Source of the DNA: Elusimicrobiota bacterium
GTDB taxonomy: Bacteria; Elusimicrobiota; Elusimicrobia; JACQJN01
Reading direction: 5' to 3'
DNA: 10,115 nt
Assembly (NCBI GenBank): GCA_016205085.1
Contig: JACQJN010000044.1
Span: 1 to 10,115, forward strand
Shown here: positions 1 to 6,749 of the stretch, piece after piece
Layout of the letters: every line of letters begins with the position of its first letter
Position numbering within the stretch: position 1 is the stretch's first letter
Notes under the pieces: generated by a model
What the model saw: the letters and a program-made list of their open reading frames with translations, nothing else
Database searches by the model: none
Told to the model about the DNA's origin: nothing
Position numbers and translations under genes: made by a program

Positions 1-168
1 CCGGTGTCCACCACCCATGTTTCTACCGGGGCAATTTTCGGGATAGGGTTTTGGCGTGGAGGGCAGGGTTTCCAATGGGGCATGGTGAAAGGCATTCTCT
101 TGGCTTGGTTGGTGACCCTTCCCTGTTCCGCTCTTTTGGGAATAGGAGCCTATTGGTTGTTTTCATGA
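1..168 (+). CDS. PiT-family inorganic phosphate transporter, C-terminal fragment
   Basis: The window opens inside this gene; frame 1 runs 55 codons to the TGA at 166-168. The fragment begins PVSTTHVSTGAIFGIGF, which matches the conserved C-terminal repeat of PiT-family transporters. It then has the W-x-MVKGILLAWLVTLP segment and a last hydrophobic helix ending YWLFS. PiT proteins are inner-membrane, cation-coupled importers of phosphate that also let arsenate in. The stop overlaps the next start codon (ATGA at 165-168), so the two genes are probably translationally coupled and share a message. Placed ahead of arsenic-related genes, it may supply arsenate or balance phosphate against it; that role is inferred. 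The family call is strong, but the rest of the gene lies outside the window. Confidence 0.88.
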   Translation, partial: PVSTTHVSTGAIFGIGFWRGGQGFQWGMVKGILLAWLVTLPCSALLGIGAYWLFS

Positions 169-941
169 AAAAAATATCGGTCATCATTCCTACTTGGAAC
201 GAAGAGAAAAGGATTGAGAACTGTTTGAAACGATTAAGGCATCAATCTCCCGATTCAGAGTTGATTGTTTCGGACGGTGGGAGCTCCGATAGAACGGCGC
301 TATTGGCTTTTCAACTGGCGGACAAGGTGATCAAGTGGTCCTCTCCTAACCGCGGGGCCCAGCTTCATCGGGGGGCCTTGGAGGCTTCGGGAGATCTGCT
401 TCTTTTTCTGCATGCGGATTGTGAGTTGCCTGAGGGGTGGCCCATCGTTTTGGAGAAAGCGTGGTCCGAGGCTCCTAAAATGGCGGCGACCGTATTTTCT
501 ATCGACTACTGCCAAGCGGAATGGAAGTATCGCCTCATTGAAAAAGTTCAGTATTGGCGTTGTAAATTTTTCCAGGTTGCTTATGGAGATCATGCCTTTT
601 GTGTGCCCAGGCAGGTATATGAATCTTCGGGGGGATTCCCTCCGATCCCACTGATGGAGGATATCGCTTTCTGTCGCCGGTTGAGAGACTTTGGGAAAAT
701 ACAAATCCTCAAAGAGAGGGTGAGGTTGTCTCCCCGCCGCCAAATGCAGAAAGGACCTCTTATGAATGCGCTGAAAAACAACATGCTGGTTTTGATGTGC
801 CGAGCAGGGGTCTCTCCGGAAAAATTATGGCGATACTATTATGACCAAGTCCGGGTACCCCGAAGGGGTGCCTGCCTGCCGGCAGGCAGGGACGCGGAAA
901 TGGTTGGAGGTCGGCAGACCGTAAACCATGGCCATGCATGA
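165..941 (+). CDS. Family 2 glycosyltransferase, arsenosugar-biosynthesis type (TIGR04283-like)
   Basis: This 258-residue cytoplasmic GT-A glycosyltransferase starts at ATG 165 (MKKISVIIPTWNE), the usual N-terminus of the family; an ATG at 51 lies inside the transporter gene and is rejected. Visible motifs are VIIPTWNEE, the nucleotide-sugar-binding DGGSSDRT (D37), HAD at 83-85 in the metal-binding position, and PLMEDIAFCRRL (E165, D166). This pattern fits the former 'rSAM/selenodomain-associated transferase 2', now annotated as an arsenosugar biosynthesis glycosyltransferase. Homologues normally finish soon after the region equivalent to GVSPEKLWRYYYDQVR. Here about 27 more residues are read through an inserted palindrome (871-890), so the tail is probably not functional. 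It overlaps the next gene by 14 bp. The exact sugar donor and acceptor are unknown. Confidence 0.88.
   Translation: MKKISVIIPTWNEEKRIENCLKRLRHQSPDSELIVSDGGSSDRTALLAFQLADKVIKWSSPNRGAQLHRGALEASGDLLLFLHADCELPEGWPIVLEKAWSEAPKMAATVFSIDYCQAEWKYRLIEKVQYWRCKFFQVAYGDHAFCVPRQVYESSGGFPPIPLMEDIAFCRRLRDFGKIQILKERVRLSPRRQMQKGPLMNALKNNMLVLMCRAGVSPEKLWRYYYDQVRVPRRGACLPAGRDAEMVGGRQTVNHGHA
854..872 (+). repeat. Short hairpin next to the 871-890 palindrome
   Basis: GGTACCCC and GGGGTGCC pair over 8 bp, with one G-U wobble, around a GAA loop. The hairpin shares its last two bases with the 20-bp palindrome that follows, so the two may form one composite inserted element at the 3' end of the glycosyltransferase gene. 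Confidence 0.6.
871..890 (+). repeat. 20-bp perfect palindrome, copy 1
   Basis: CCTGCCTGCCGGCAGGCAGG is a perfect 20-bp palindrome inside the 3' end of the glycosyltransferase gene, where it encodes CLPAGR. A second copy with one base change lies at 6785-6804 in a tRNA-like sequence. The match between copies extends into the flanks (GGTR before, GA after), giving 24 of 26 bases identical. Two copies in unrelated contexts point to a small dispersed, possibly mobile, palindromic repeat rather than to coding constraint. Confidence 0.85.
902..927 (+). promoter_or_regulatory. Hairpin immediately before a start codon, covering a possible ribosome-binding site
   Basis: GGTT (902-905) pairs with AACC (924-927), and GGTC (909-912) pairs with GACC (917-920) around a GGCA loop. 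The structure ends directly at ATG 928 and contains the only nearby Shine-Dalgarno-like string, GGAGG at 906-910. It could reduce free initiation at the second transferase and make it depend on ribosomes arriving from the upstream gene. The stem is short and broken by a 3x3 internal loop, so the regulatory role is tentative. Confidence 0.35.
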
Positions 942-1569
942 TAACCTCCTGCTAATTTTCTTGAAGGCTCCTGTTTCGGGGAAAGTGAAAACACGTCTGG
1001 CTTTGACACGCGGAGAGGAGGAAGCGGCGCGGATTTATAAAGAAATGGCCCAGGATATATTCCATCGGTTCAGAGGTTTGCCGGGAATTTCTACGGTGGT
1101 GGCCTATGAAAGAGCGCAGGAATTTCCCGATCTGATTTGGCTGGATGAGCACAATCCAAGTTTTGTGGAACAGGAGGGGAATGGATTGGGAGAGCGTCTT
1201 GAGAATGCCTTTCGTTGGGCCTTCGCATTGGGGGCCAAGCGGGTGGCGGCTATCGGAGGCGATTCTCCAGGGCTTCCCGTGGATTGGCTGACGCAGGCTT
1301 TTAAAAAGCTTGAGCGGGGTCATTTGGTTTTAGGTCCCGCGGAAGACGGGGGGTACTATCTTATCGGCATGAATCATTTGGAGCCTGACTTATTTGTGGA
1401 TATTCCTTGGTCTACTTCGCAGGTTTTTAATCGCACTCTGGAGAAAATAAAAGAACGGGGGCTGCCTTTTTTTCTTTTACCCGCCTATTTCGATGTCGAT
1501 GACGAAAAATCACTCAAACGCTGGAGGGAACGAAATGATAGAGTTGTTGTCGGAAACCATTTTGTATAA
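928..1569 (+). CDS. DUF2064/CofC-like transferase, arsenosugar-biosynthesis type (TIGR04282-like)
   Basis: This 213-residue soluble protein has a nucleotidyltransferase-like GT-A fold. Family motifs in order are LIFLKAPVSGKVKTRLA (K13-A25), the metal-binding GGDSPGLP (D112), GPAEDGGYYLIG (136-147), an IPWST segment, and DVDDE near the C-terminus (D189, D191, D192). Length and motif order match the former 'rSAM/selenodomain-associated transferase 1', which usually travels with the TIGR04283 partner, as here. These pairs are now assigned to arsenosugar biosynthesis, but their exact reactions are not well defined. ATG 928 is used; ATG 934 is an equally good start and would give MHDNLLLIF. It overlaps the upstream gene by 14 bp and the downstream gene by 35 bp, consistent with one operon. 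Confidence 0.88.
   Translation: MAMHDNLLLIFLKAPVSGKVKTRLALTRGEEEAARIYKEMAQDIFHRFRGLPGISTVVAYERAQEFPDLIWLDEHNPSFVEQEGNGLGERLENAFRWAFALGAKRVAAIGGDSPGLPVDWLTQAFKKLERGHLVLGPAEDGGYYLIGMNHLEPDLFVDIPWSTSQVFNRTLEKIKERGLPFFLLPAYFDVDDEKSLKRWRERNDRVVVGNHFV
1523..1528 (+). promoter_or_regulatory. Ribosome-binding site that fixes the start of the radical SAM-methyltransferase
   Basis: GGAGGG lies six bases before ATG 1535. Upstream in-frame ATGs at 1493 and 1499 lack such a site and would add MSMTKNHSNAGGNE, which looks like read-through of the overlapping gene. ATG 1535 is therefore preferred. Confidence 0.75.
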
Positions 1570-4012
1570 GTCCGATCTTGCCCATTTTCAAAGAGGCGAC
1601 ATATCTCTCTTTTTGGATGGGGCTTCTCCCAACTGGGTGGCGACGGATCCAAAAGGGGCCTGGATCCTTTCTCGGGTGGACGGGGAAACACCCTTCCGTC
1701 GGATTCTGGAGGAATACCAGAAGGCATTTGATTTATCCTCCGCCAAGGCCTGGCTGGATTTGCATGAATTTATTCGGGAGGCTTTGCGGGTTCAAATGCT
1801 TTTTTCGCGCCCTGTTTTAAGACCGGCTTATTTGGGCAGGGCCCAATACCTCAAACCTCAACATCTGAGCGAATTTTGGATGCACGTTACCCAGACTTGC
1901 AATCTCTCCTGTGCCCACTGTTTGGTGTCGTCCCACCCCAAGGGAGAAAGGGGGCAAAGTTTTTCTTTTTATAAGAGAGCGATTGAGGAAGCGGCGGATT
2001 TGGGCGTTCGTAGGTTTTATTTTACCGGCGGGGAGCCTTTTACGCGTCAGGATCTATTGGATTTGATCCAGCTCGTTACGGAAAAAAAACAGGCGGAACT
2101 GATTATCCTTACCAATGCGACTCTCTTGGGGAGAAAAAGATTGAAGGAGCTCCAGCCCTTCAGCGCGGAACGGCTTAAATTCCAGGTGAGTTTGGATGGC
2201 GCCACTCCCGAGGTCAATGACGCCATCCGGGGTGTGGGTTGCTTCCTTGAGACAAGCGAAGGGGTGCGTGCTTTGGCGGGGCTGGGATTTGAGGTCTCCC
2301 TGACGGCTGTGGCGACCCGGTCCAATTTGGAAGATCTGGCAGGCTTGCCGGCATTGGCCAAGAAACTGGGAGCCAAATCGGTGCACCTCATGTGGATGCA
2401 CAATCGGGGAAGAGTTTTGGAGGAAATGCCGGATGATTTTCCCACCACCCAGGAACTCGTTGGGTTGATCCGGCAGGTGAGAAGAAACTGCCGGGAGTGG
2501 GAGATTTCCTTGGACAACGAGGATTCCTGGTCCACGCGGTTAAAGGGGCAGCCGGGCAAGAAATATGATTATTCCATGGCTTGCTGGGAGAGCCTCTGTA
2601 TGTATATGGATGGAAATATTTATCCTTCGGCTGCGATGGCGGGATATCCGGACCTGAAATTGGGGGATGCTCGGCGTAACTCTTTAAAATCTATTTGGTT
2701 AGACAGCCCCATCGCCGGGCGGTTTAGGGAGAAGAGCTTGATCCAACAGGAAGAGATGCTGGAGGACCCTTTTCGGTTTTTGACGGGCGGAGGCGATTTG
2801 GAACATACCACTTTCTTCAACACTTTAGATCCCTATTATCCCCTCTATGTGGAGACGATGAAGGATTTGATGGAAGAGTTGGCTCTTCAAGGGAAAAGAA
2901 GTTTCAACCTGAAATCGGGATATCGCCCTCCTGTGATCTACTACGCCATGGGCCAGGAAATGGCAGGGGTGGGGGCGACCAAGGAGTGGCTGGAGACGGA
3001 GGATAAGCCCGTGCTTCTGCAACATTCCAATTGCGTTTTAGCTTTTGACGTGGAGAAACCCTATCGGGTGTTGCGGGAATTTTACGGCAAGGCGGCCGTG
3101 GAGCCTCAAAAGGAGCTTTGCTGTCCGGTCAAGTATGAAGATCAGGACACATCCCATATTCCTAAAGAGGTCCTGGAGAGATTTTACGGTTGCGGCTCTC
3201 CCGTGGGGCAGGCGGGTTTGAAGTCGGGGGAGGTTTTTGTGGATTTGGGTTCCGGGGGAGGTATTGATTGCTTCATAGCCGCCAAGAAAACAGGGCCTGA
3301 GGGTAAAGTGGTCGGGGTGGATATGACGGAAGAGATGCTCTCCGTCGCACTGGAAAATAAAAGGGTGGTGGCCAAAAATTTGGGTTATGACGTGGTGGAG
3401 TTCCGAAAAGGGTATCTGGAAAAAGTGCCCGTGGAGGATGGTTTTGCGGATGTGGTGAGCTCCAACTGTGTCATCAATCTTTCTCCGGACAAGAGAAAGG
3501 TTTTCGCCCAGATGTGGCGCATATTGAAAGACCATGGCCGGATCGTGATTTCGGATATTGTTTCGGACCGTCCCGTGCCTGCGGCGTTGCAAGCCAATGA
3601 GAAGTTATGGGGAGAGTGTATTTCCGGAGCTCTGTCAGAGGAGGAATTTTTAGCCTTCCTGGAGCAGGCGGGGTTCTACGGACTGCGCGTTCTCAAGAAG
3701 ATGTTCTGGAAGGAGGAATCGGGCTTTAGGTTTTATGCTTTGACTCTCTGTGCCTATAAGTACGGTAAAAAAGCGGGCTGCACCTATATCGGCCAGAAAG
3801 CCATATACCACGGCCCCTTCAAGGCGGTGATGGATGAGGAGGGACATCTGTTCCCCAGGGGAGAAGCCGTGGAGGTCTGCACCGACACGGCCTCCAAGCT
3901 TTCTCATCTTCCTTATATAGGACAGTTCACCGTTGTCGGGCAGCAAAGAGCGGATTCGAATCCTGAAGAAGTTCCTGTGGCCGGAGAGGGTTGCGGTCCC
4001 GGCTGTTGCTGA
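1535..4012 (+). CDS. PqqD-like / radical SAM / ArsM-type methyltransferase fusion protein
   Basis: This 825-residue protein has three parts. Residues ~18-90 resemble a PqqD/RRE-like domain (LDGASPNWVATDPKGAWILS, then a helical part). Residues ~115-330 are radical SAM, with C122-x3-C126-x2-C129 and TGGEP at 164-168. A SPASM-like stretch follows (C350, C355, MDGNIYPS), where serine replaces the usual cysteine. Residues ~525-810 are an ArsM-type SAM methyltransferase: CCP (529-531), YGCGSP (C553), VDLGSGGGID (569-578), SNCVINLSPDK (C645) and GECISGAL (C695). These are the positions of the arsenite-binding cysteines in ArsM. The tail GCGPGCC is cysteine-rich. It probably methylates arsenite and joins an organic, perhaps 5'-deoxyadenosyl, group to it, doing the work of separate ArsM and ArsS enzymes. 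The arsenic-methylation call is fairly strong; the radical reaction is inferred. Confidence 0.85.
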   Translation: MIELLSETILYKSDLAHFQRGDISLFLDGASPNWVATDPKGAWILSRVDGETPFRRILEEYQKAFDLSSAKAWLDLHEFIREALRVQMLFSRPVLRPAYLGRAQYLKPQHLSEFWMHVTQTCNLSCAHCLVSSHPKGERGQSFSFYKRAIEEAADLGVRRFYFTGGEPFTRQDLLDLIQLVTEKKQAELIILTNATLLGRKRLKELQPFSAERLKFQVSLDGATPEVNDAIRGVGCFLETSEGVRALAGLGFEVSLTAVATRSNLEDLAGLPALAKKLGAKSVHLMWMHNRGRVLEEMPDDFPTTQELVGLIRQVRRNCREWEISLDNEDSWSTRLKGQPGKKYDYSMACWESLCMYMDGNIYPSAAMAGYPDLKLGDARRNSLKSIWLDSPIAGRFREKSLIQQEEMLEDPFRFLTGGGDLEHTTFFNTLDPYYPLYVETMKDLMEELALQGKRSFNLKSGYRPPVIYYAMGQEMAGVGATKEWLETEDKPVLLQHSNCVLAFDVEKPYRVLREFYGKAAVEPQKELCCPVKYEDQDTSHIPKEVLERFYGCGSPVGQAGLKSGEVFVDLGSGGGIDCFIAAKKTGPEGKVVGVDMTEEMLSVALENKRVVAKNLGYDVVEFRKGYLEKVPVEDGFADVVSSNCVINLSPDKRKVFAQMWRILKDHGRIVISDIVSDRPVPAALQANEKLWGECISGALSEEEFLAFLEQAGFYGLRVLKKMFWKEESGFRFYALTLCAYKYGKKAGCTYIGQKAIYHGPFKAVMDEEGHLFPRGEAVEVCTDTASKLSHLPYIGQFTVVGQQRADSNPEEVPVAGEGCGPGCC

Positions 4013-4020
4013 AAAAGGTA

Positions 4021-4049
4021 TTGAAATTTTTTGAGATTCCCGGTATGAT
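4021..4049 (+). promoter_or_regulatory. Sigma70-type promoter
   Basis: TTGAAA (4021-4026) and TATGAT (4044-4049) are separated by exactly 17 bases, each one base from consensus. The start of transcription would be near 4056, leaving a leader of about 18 bases that carries AAGGAGG (4062-4068) ahead of ATG 4074. It begins eight bases after the stop of the arsenic-type operon and likely starts a separate transcript for the genes from 4074 on. Confidence 0.7.
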
Positions 4050-4073
4050 TAGACAACGCCGAAGGAGGAGATA

Positions 4074-4358
4074 ATGAGACGATGGGTCTGGACATCAGCG
4101 GTGCTTTCTGTTTGTAGGGTAGGACAGGCGTGGGGGGCTCCTATTCATGAATCGGTATCCGCCGCGCCTCAGGCGCTTCATGGTCCCCGCAGCTCTGCGA
4201 AGGGGACGGCCGTTTCGGTGATGACTTTGAAGGTGGTTCCCCTGTCTCAAGTGAGACCTGTTTTTGAGGAGAAGGAAATCAGAGATACACGGACGGGCAG
4301 AAGGCTGTTGGGCATTCTATATAAACCGACTTTCCTATTCCATACGACCTATCCATAA
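4074..4358 (+). CDS. Small protein of unknown function, possibly exported
   Basis: I do not recognise this 94-residue protein. Its reality is supported by a near-consensus promoter and a strong Shine-Dalgarno sequence (AAGGAGG, five bases before the ATG). The N-terminus (MRRWVWTSAVLS...QAWGA) looks like a signal peptide with possible cleavage after AWGA at residue 22, although R15 interrupts the hydrophobic stretch. The mature part is short, basic and low in cysteine, with a hydrophobic end (LLGILYKPTFLFHTTYP). It lies 45 bases before the CoA ligase gene. It might be a degraded remnant of a larger exported protein. A peptide substrate for the upstream PqqD-containing enzyme is conceivable but has no specific support. 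Confidence 0.55.
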   Translation: MRRWVWTSAVLSVCRVGQAWGAPIHESVSAAPQALHGPRSSAKGTAVSVMTLKVVPLSQVRPVFEEKEIRDTRTGRRLLGILYKPTFLFHTTYP

Positions 4359-4403
4359 AGAGGATAACTCGGCTATCGCCCATGTCATCCGGGCGGTTCG
4401 GTA

Positions 4404-5963
4404 ATGCCGTTAGCAAACTTCCTTACCCAGTCCGCCAAAAATTATCCGGATCGGTTAGCTCTAGAATGTGGTGGAATAAAATGGTCCTACAGCCTTCTTC
4501 AAAAGAGGGTCCGTAGACTGGTCTGCGCATTCCAACGCGTCGGTTTGAAGAAGGGAGATCGGGTGGCTTTGGCTTTGCGAAATGGAACTCCGTTGGTGGA
4601 GACGCTTTTGGGATGTTTCCAGGGTGGTTTTGCGGCGGTTCCCATGAATGTGAAGCTTCATCCCCAAGAACTGGCTTATATGATTCAGGATTCCGGAGCC
4701 AAAGCGGTGGTGTATGATCCTTGTTTTCACTATGATTTTCAAAAGCTTTTTTCAACATCGAGTGGAGTGCGGTCTTGGATTTGTTTGGAGTCTAAGCCAG
4801 ATGCTTTGTCCTATGAAGATCTGCTGACCTCGGCAAAACCAGAGGAAACGGAGGTGGAATTTGCTGAACAGGATTTGGCTTGGATATTTTATACTTCCGG
4901 AACGACCGGGCATCCCAAGGGTGCCATGCTGACCCACGGGAATTTAAGTTTTATGATCGGAAACTATTATACGGACATGAGTCCTGTTCAACCGGAGGAT
5001 ATTTTCTTGCACGTGGCGCCGCTGACGCATGGAAGCGGGCTTTATCTTTTGCCTGCCCTGGCCAAGGGCGCGGCGAACATCCTGTTGAAGATGGATAAAT
5101 TCGACCCCGAACTGGTCTTAAAAACGGTGGAGGAAGCAAAGATTACCCATATCGCCTTTATGGTGCCCACCATGATCAACCGGCTCGTTTCGCATAAACC
5201 ATCCCGAAAGTATAATTTAGAAAGCTTGCGGTGTATCGTTTATGGGGGAAGCCCCATGTATGTGGAGGATATGAAGCGTGCCTTGAATAAATTCGGTCAA
5301 ATTTTTGTCCAGTTATATGGCCAGGCGGAGGCCCCCATGACCATCAGCTATTTGAGCAAAGAGGAGCATGTGTTGAAAGGCGACGCAGAGCGGGAGAAGC
5401 GGTTGTCCTCCGCGGGAGTTGTTCGCACCGGTGTTCAAGTGAATATTTTTGATGAGCAGGATCACGAGCTTCCTTCCGGCCGGCTGGGGGAGATTGTGGT
5501 TCGCGGGGATATCGTCATGCGGGGTTACTGGAACAAGCCTGAGGCCACCGCGGAGGCTTTGCGCGGGGGTTGGCTTCACACGGGAGATCTGGGCATGATG
5601 GACGAGGGAGGGTATCTCTACCTCTTGGATCGCAAAAAAGACTTGATCATCAGCGGGGGCTCCAACATCTACCCTCGGGAGGTGGAAGAGGTTCTCCTGC
5701 GCCATCCCGCGATCCTGGAAGCGGCGGTCATAGGAGTTCCGGATCCTGAGTGGGGAGAGTTGGTCAAGGCGGTGGTGGTTCTGCGGGAGGGGATGGTGGC
5801 GACGGAAGAGGAGATCATTCAATTTTGCAAGAACCATCTGGCCAGTTTTAAAAAACCCAAATCGGTGGAATTTGTAGCCGCTTTGCCCAAGAGCGGTTAT
5901 GGTAAAATATTGAAGCGGGAACTGCGGGATAGATATTGGGAGGGCCAGTCTAGGAAGGTATAA
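4404..5963 (+). CDS. AMP-forming acyl-CoA synthetase / AMP-dependent CoA ligase
   Basis: This 519-residue enzyme of the ANL superfamily activates a carboxylic acid with ATP to an acyl-adenylate, then transfers it to CoA. It shows the P-loop YTSGTTGHPKG (163-173), the A5 motif YGQAE (305-309), WLHTGDLG (390-397), the hinge region DRKKDLIISGGSNIYP with PREVEE after it, and the C-terminal GKILKREL with catalytic lysine K501. Length and motifs are those of a complete fatty- or aryl-acid CoA ligase; the substrate cannot be read from sequence. ATG 4404 is the only start in its open frame, since a stop lies at 4365, and it has no good Shine-Dalgarno, so coupling to the upstream small gene is possible. 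The next gene begins one base after the stop. From memory, Desulfovibrio radical SAM/methyltransferase clusters (DVU_1551-1558) also include an AMP-dependent CoA ligase; any link is speculative. Confidence 0.92.
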   Translation: MPLANFLTQSAKNYPDRLALECGGIKWSYSLLQKRVRRLVCAFQRVGLKKGDRVALALRNGTPLVETLLGCFQGGFAAVPMNVKLHPQELAYMIQDSGAKAVVYDPCFHYDFQKLFSTSSGVRSWICLESKPDALSYEDLLTSAKPEETEVEFAEQDLAWIFYTSGTTGHPKGAMLTHGNLSFMIGNYYTDMSPVQPEDIFLHVAPLTHGSGLYLLPALAKGAANILLKMDKFDPELVLKTVEEAKITHIAFMVPTMINRLVSHKPSRKYNLESLRCIVYGGSPMYVEDMKRALNKFGQIFVQLYGQAEAPMTISYLSKEEHVLKGDAEREKRLSSAGVVRTGVQVNIFDEQDHELPSGRLGEIVVRGDIVMRGYWNKPEATAEALRGGWLHTGDLGMMDEGGYLYLLDRKKDLIISGGSNIYPREVEEVLLRHPAILEAAVIGVPDPEWGELVKAVVVLREGMVATEEEIIQFCKNHLASFKKPKSVEFVAALPKSGYGKILKRELRDRYWEGQSRKV

Positions 5964-5964
5964 C

Positions 5965-6729
5965 ATGCCGATCGTTTGGGTGGTCTTTTTTAATTTGATT
6001 TATGGCGTCTCTTATGCGCAAGCGCCGCCGTTTATTTCTGCCGATCTGCCGGAGAAGGAAGGTTTTATGCGGTATGAGGCGTTTCCTAAGGCGGCGCCTT
6101 TTGGGGATGAGATATGGGTGAACGAGGTTCCTTTAAAGGAGTTCTTAAAAGAAACGACGAGCATGAAATTTTGGGATATTTTTGATGAGGATAGCTGGGT
6201 TTATCTTTCCAGCGGCAGTTGCATCCAACGGTATAAAAATGCCCGTGGCTATGAATACTGGAAATATCCTAAAGGGATGCGGCTTGTCCATCGGTTGTAT
6301 GCCAGAACATCTCCTCAAAGACCTTTTGAACTGCGTCTTATAGAAAAGTTGGGAGAGGAGCCTGATGCCAGGTGGCTCTTTGCCAGCTATGTTCCCGTCA
6401 ACAGCAGTTCCATGGAGTTTAAGCGGTTCGAACCGTCCCAGGCCGATTTTAAGAATTTGAGGGAAGCGGCGTTTGAGATTCCCGCTTTGCCGAAACCTCT
6501 CCAGATTCGTTTGAAACGGGTTCATCCCCATACTTGTCAGACTTGCCATGATATGCGGAGCCAGTCCAATTTCTTAAAGGGAACCAAAAGGGTGGCGGGT
6601 CCCTGTGGGTTTATTCCTTCCCAATCCTCTTCTGGTAAATGGGCGGAATCTTTACAGAAATGGGTCGAGGAGTATAAAAATGGACATGGCTCCGGCCCTT
6701 TTTGTGGAGAGGTGCTGAATATCCCCTAG
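5965..6729 (+). CDS. Exported mono-haem c-type protein, faintly cytochrome P460-like
   Basis: The 254-residue protein starts with a signal peptide (MPIVWVVFFNLIYGVSYAQA, likely cut after AQA), so it should act outside the cytoplasmic membrane. It carries one haem c attachment motif, CQTCH at 191-195, with H187 and H189 just before it. Upstream are beta-strand-like stretches (YPKGMRLVHRLYAR and WLFASYVP). Strands followed by a C-terminal CXXCH and a hydrophobic segment recall the cytochrome P460 family, but the likeness is weak and no P460 cross-linking lysine can be assigned. Two further cysteines follow (GPCGF and PFCGE). AGGAAGG at 5952-5958 is a well-placed ribosome-binding site. The start lies one base after the CoA ligase stop, so the two genes are co-transcribed. 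Function is unknown; haem attachment is a motif-based inference. Confidence 0.75.
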   Translation: MPIVWVVFFNLIYGVSYAQAPPFISADLPEKEGFMRYEAFPKAAPFGDEIWVNEVPLKEFLKETTSMKFWDIFDEDSWVYLSSGSCIQRYKNARGYEYWKYPKGMRLVHRLYARTSPQRPFELRLIEKLGEEPDARWLFASYVPVNSSSMEFKRFEPSQADFKNLREAAFEIPALPKPLQIRLKRVHPHTCQTCHDMRSQSNFLKGTKRVAGPCGFIPSQSSSGKWAESLQKWVEEYKNGHGSGPFCGEVLNIP

Positions 6730-6749
6730 CCTGTGCTGCCCAGGTCTGG

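Noticed and set aside
51..164. N-terminal extension of the first glycosyltransferase from ATG 51
   Set aside because: This stretch is the transporter C-terminus read in another frame. The family N-terminus (KKISVIIPTWNE) begins at ATG 165.
3038..3592. 184-codon open frame on the minus strand
   Set aside because: It lies wholly inside the methyltransferase domain, shows no recognisable motif and has no flanking signals. It is a shadow of the real gene, like the other long minus-strand frames at 300-743, 5313-5966 and 9253-9801.
1535..4012. Calling the fusion ArsS (TIGR04167 type)
   Set aside because: ArsS proteins are much shorter and have a different context around the radical SAM cysteines. 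Only the operon setting is shared, so the symbol was withheld.
4074..4358. Small gene as a RiPP precursor for the PqqD-containing radical SAM enzyme
   Set aside because: It has its own promoter, a signal-peptide-like start and a single cysteine, with no repeated or core-like motif. Nothing beyond proximity supports it.
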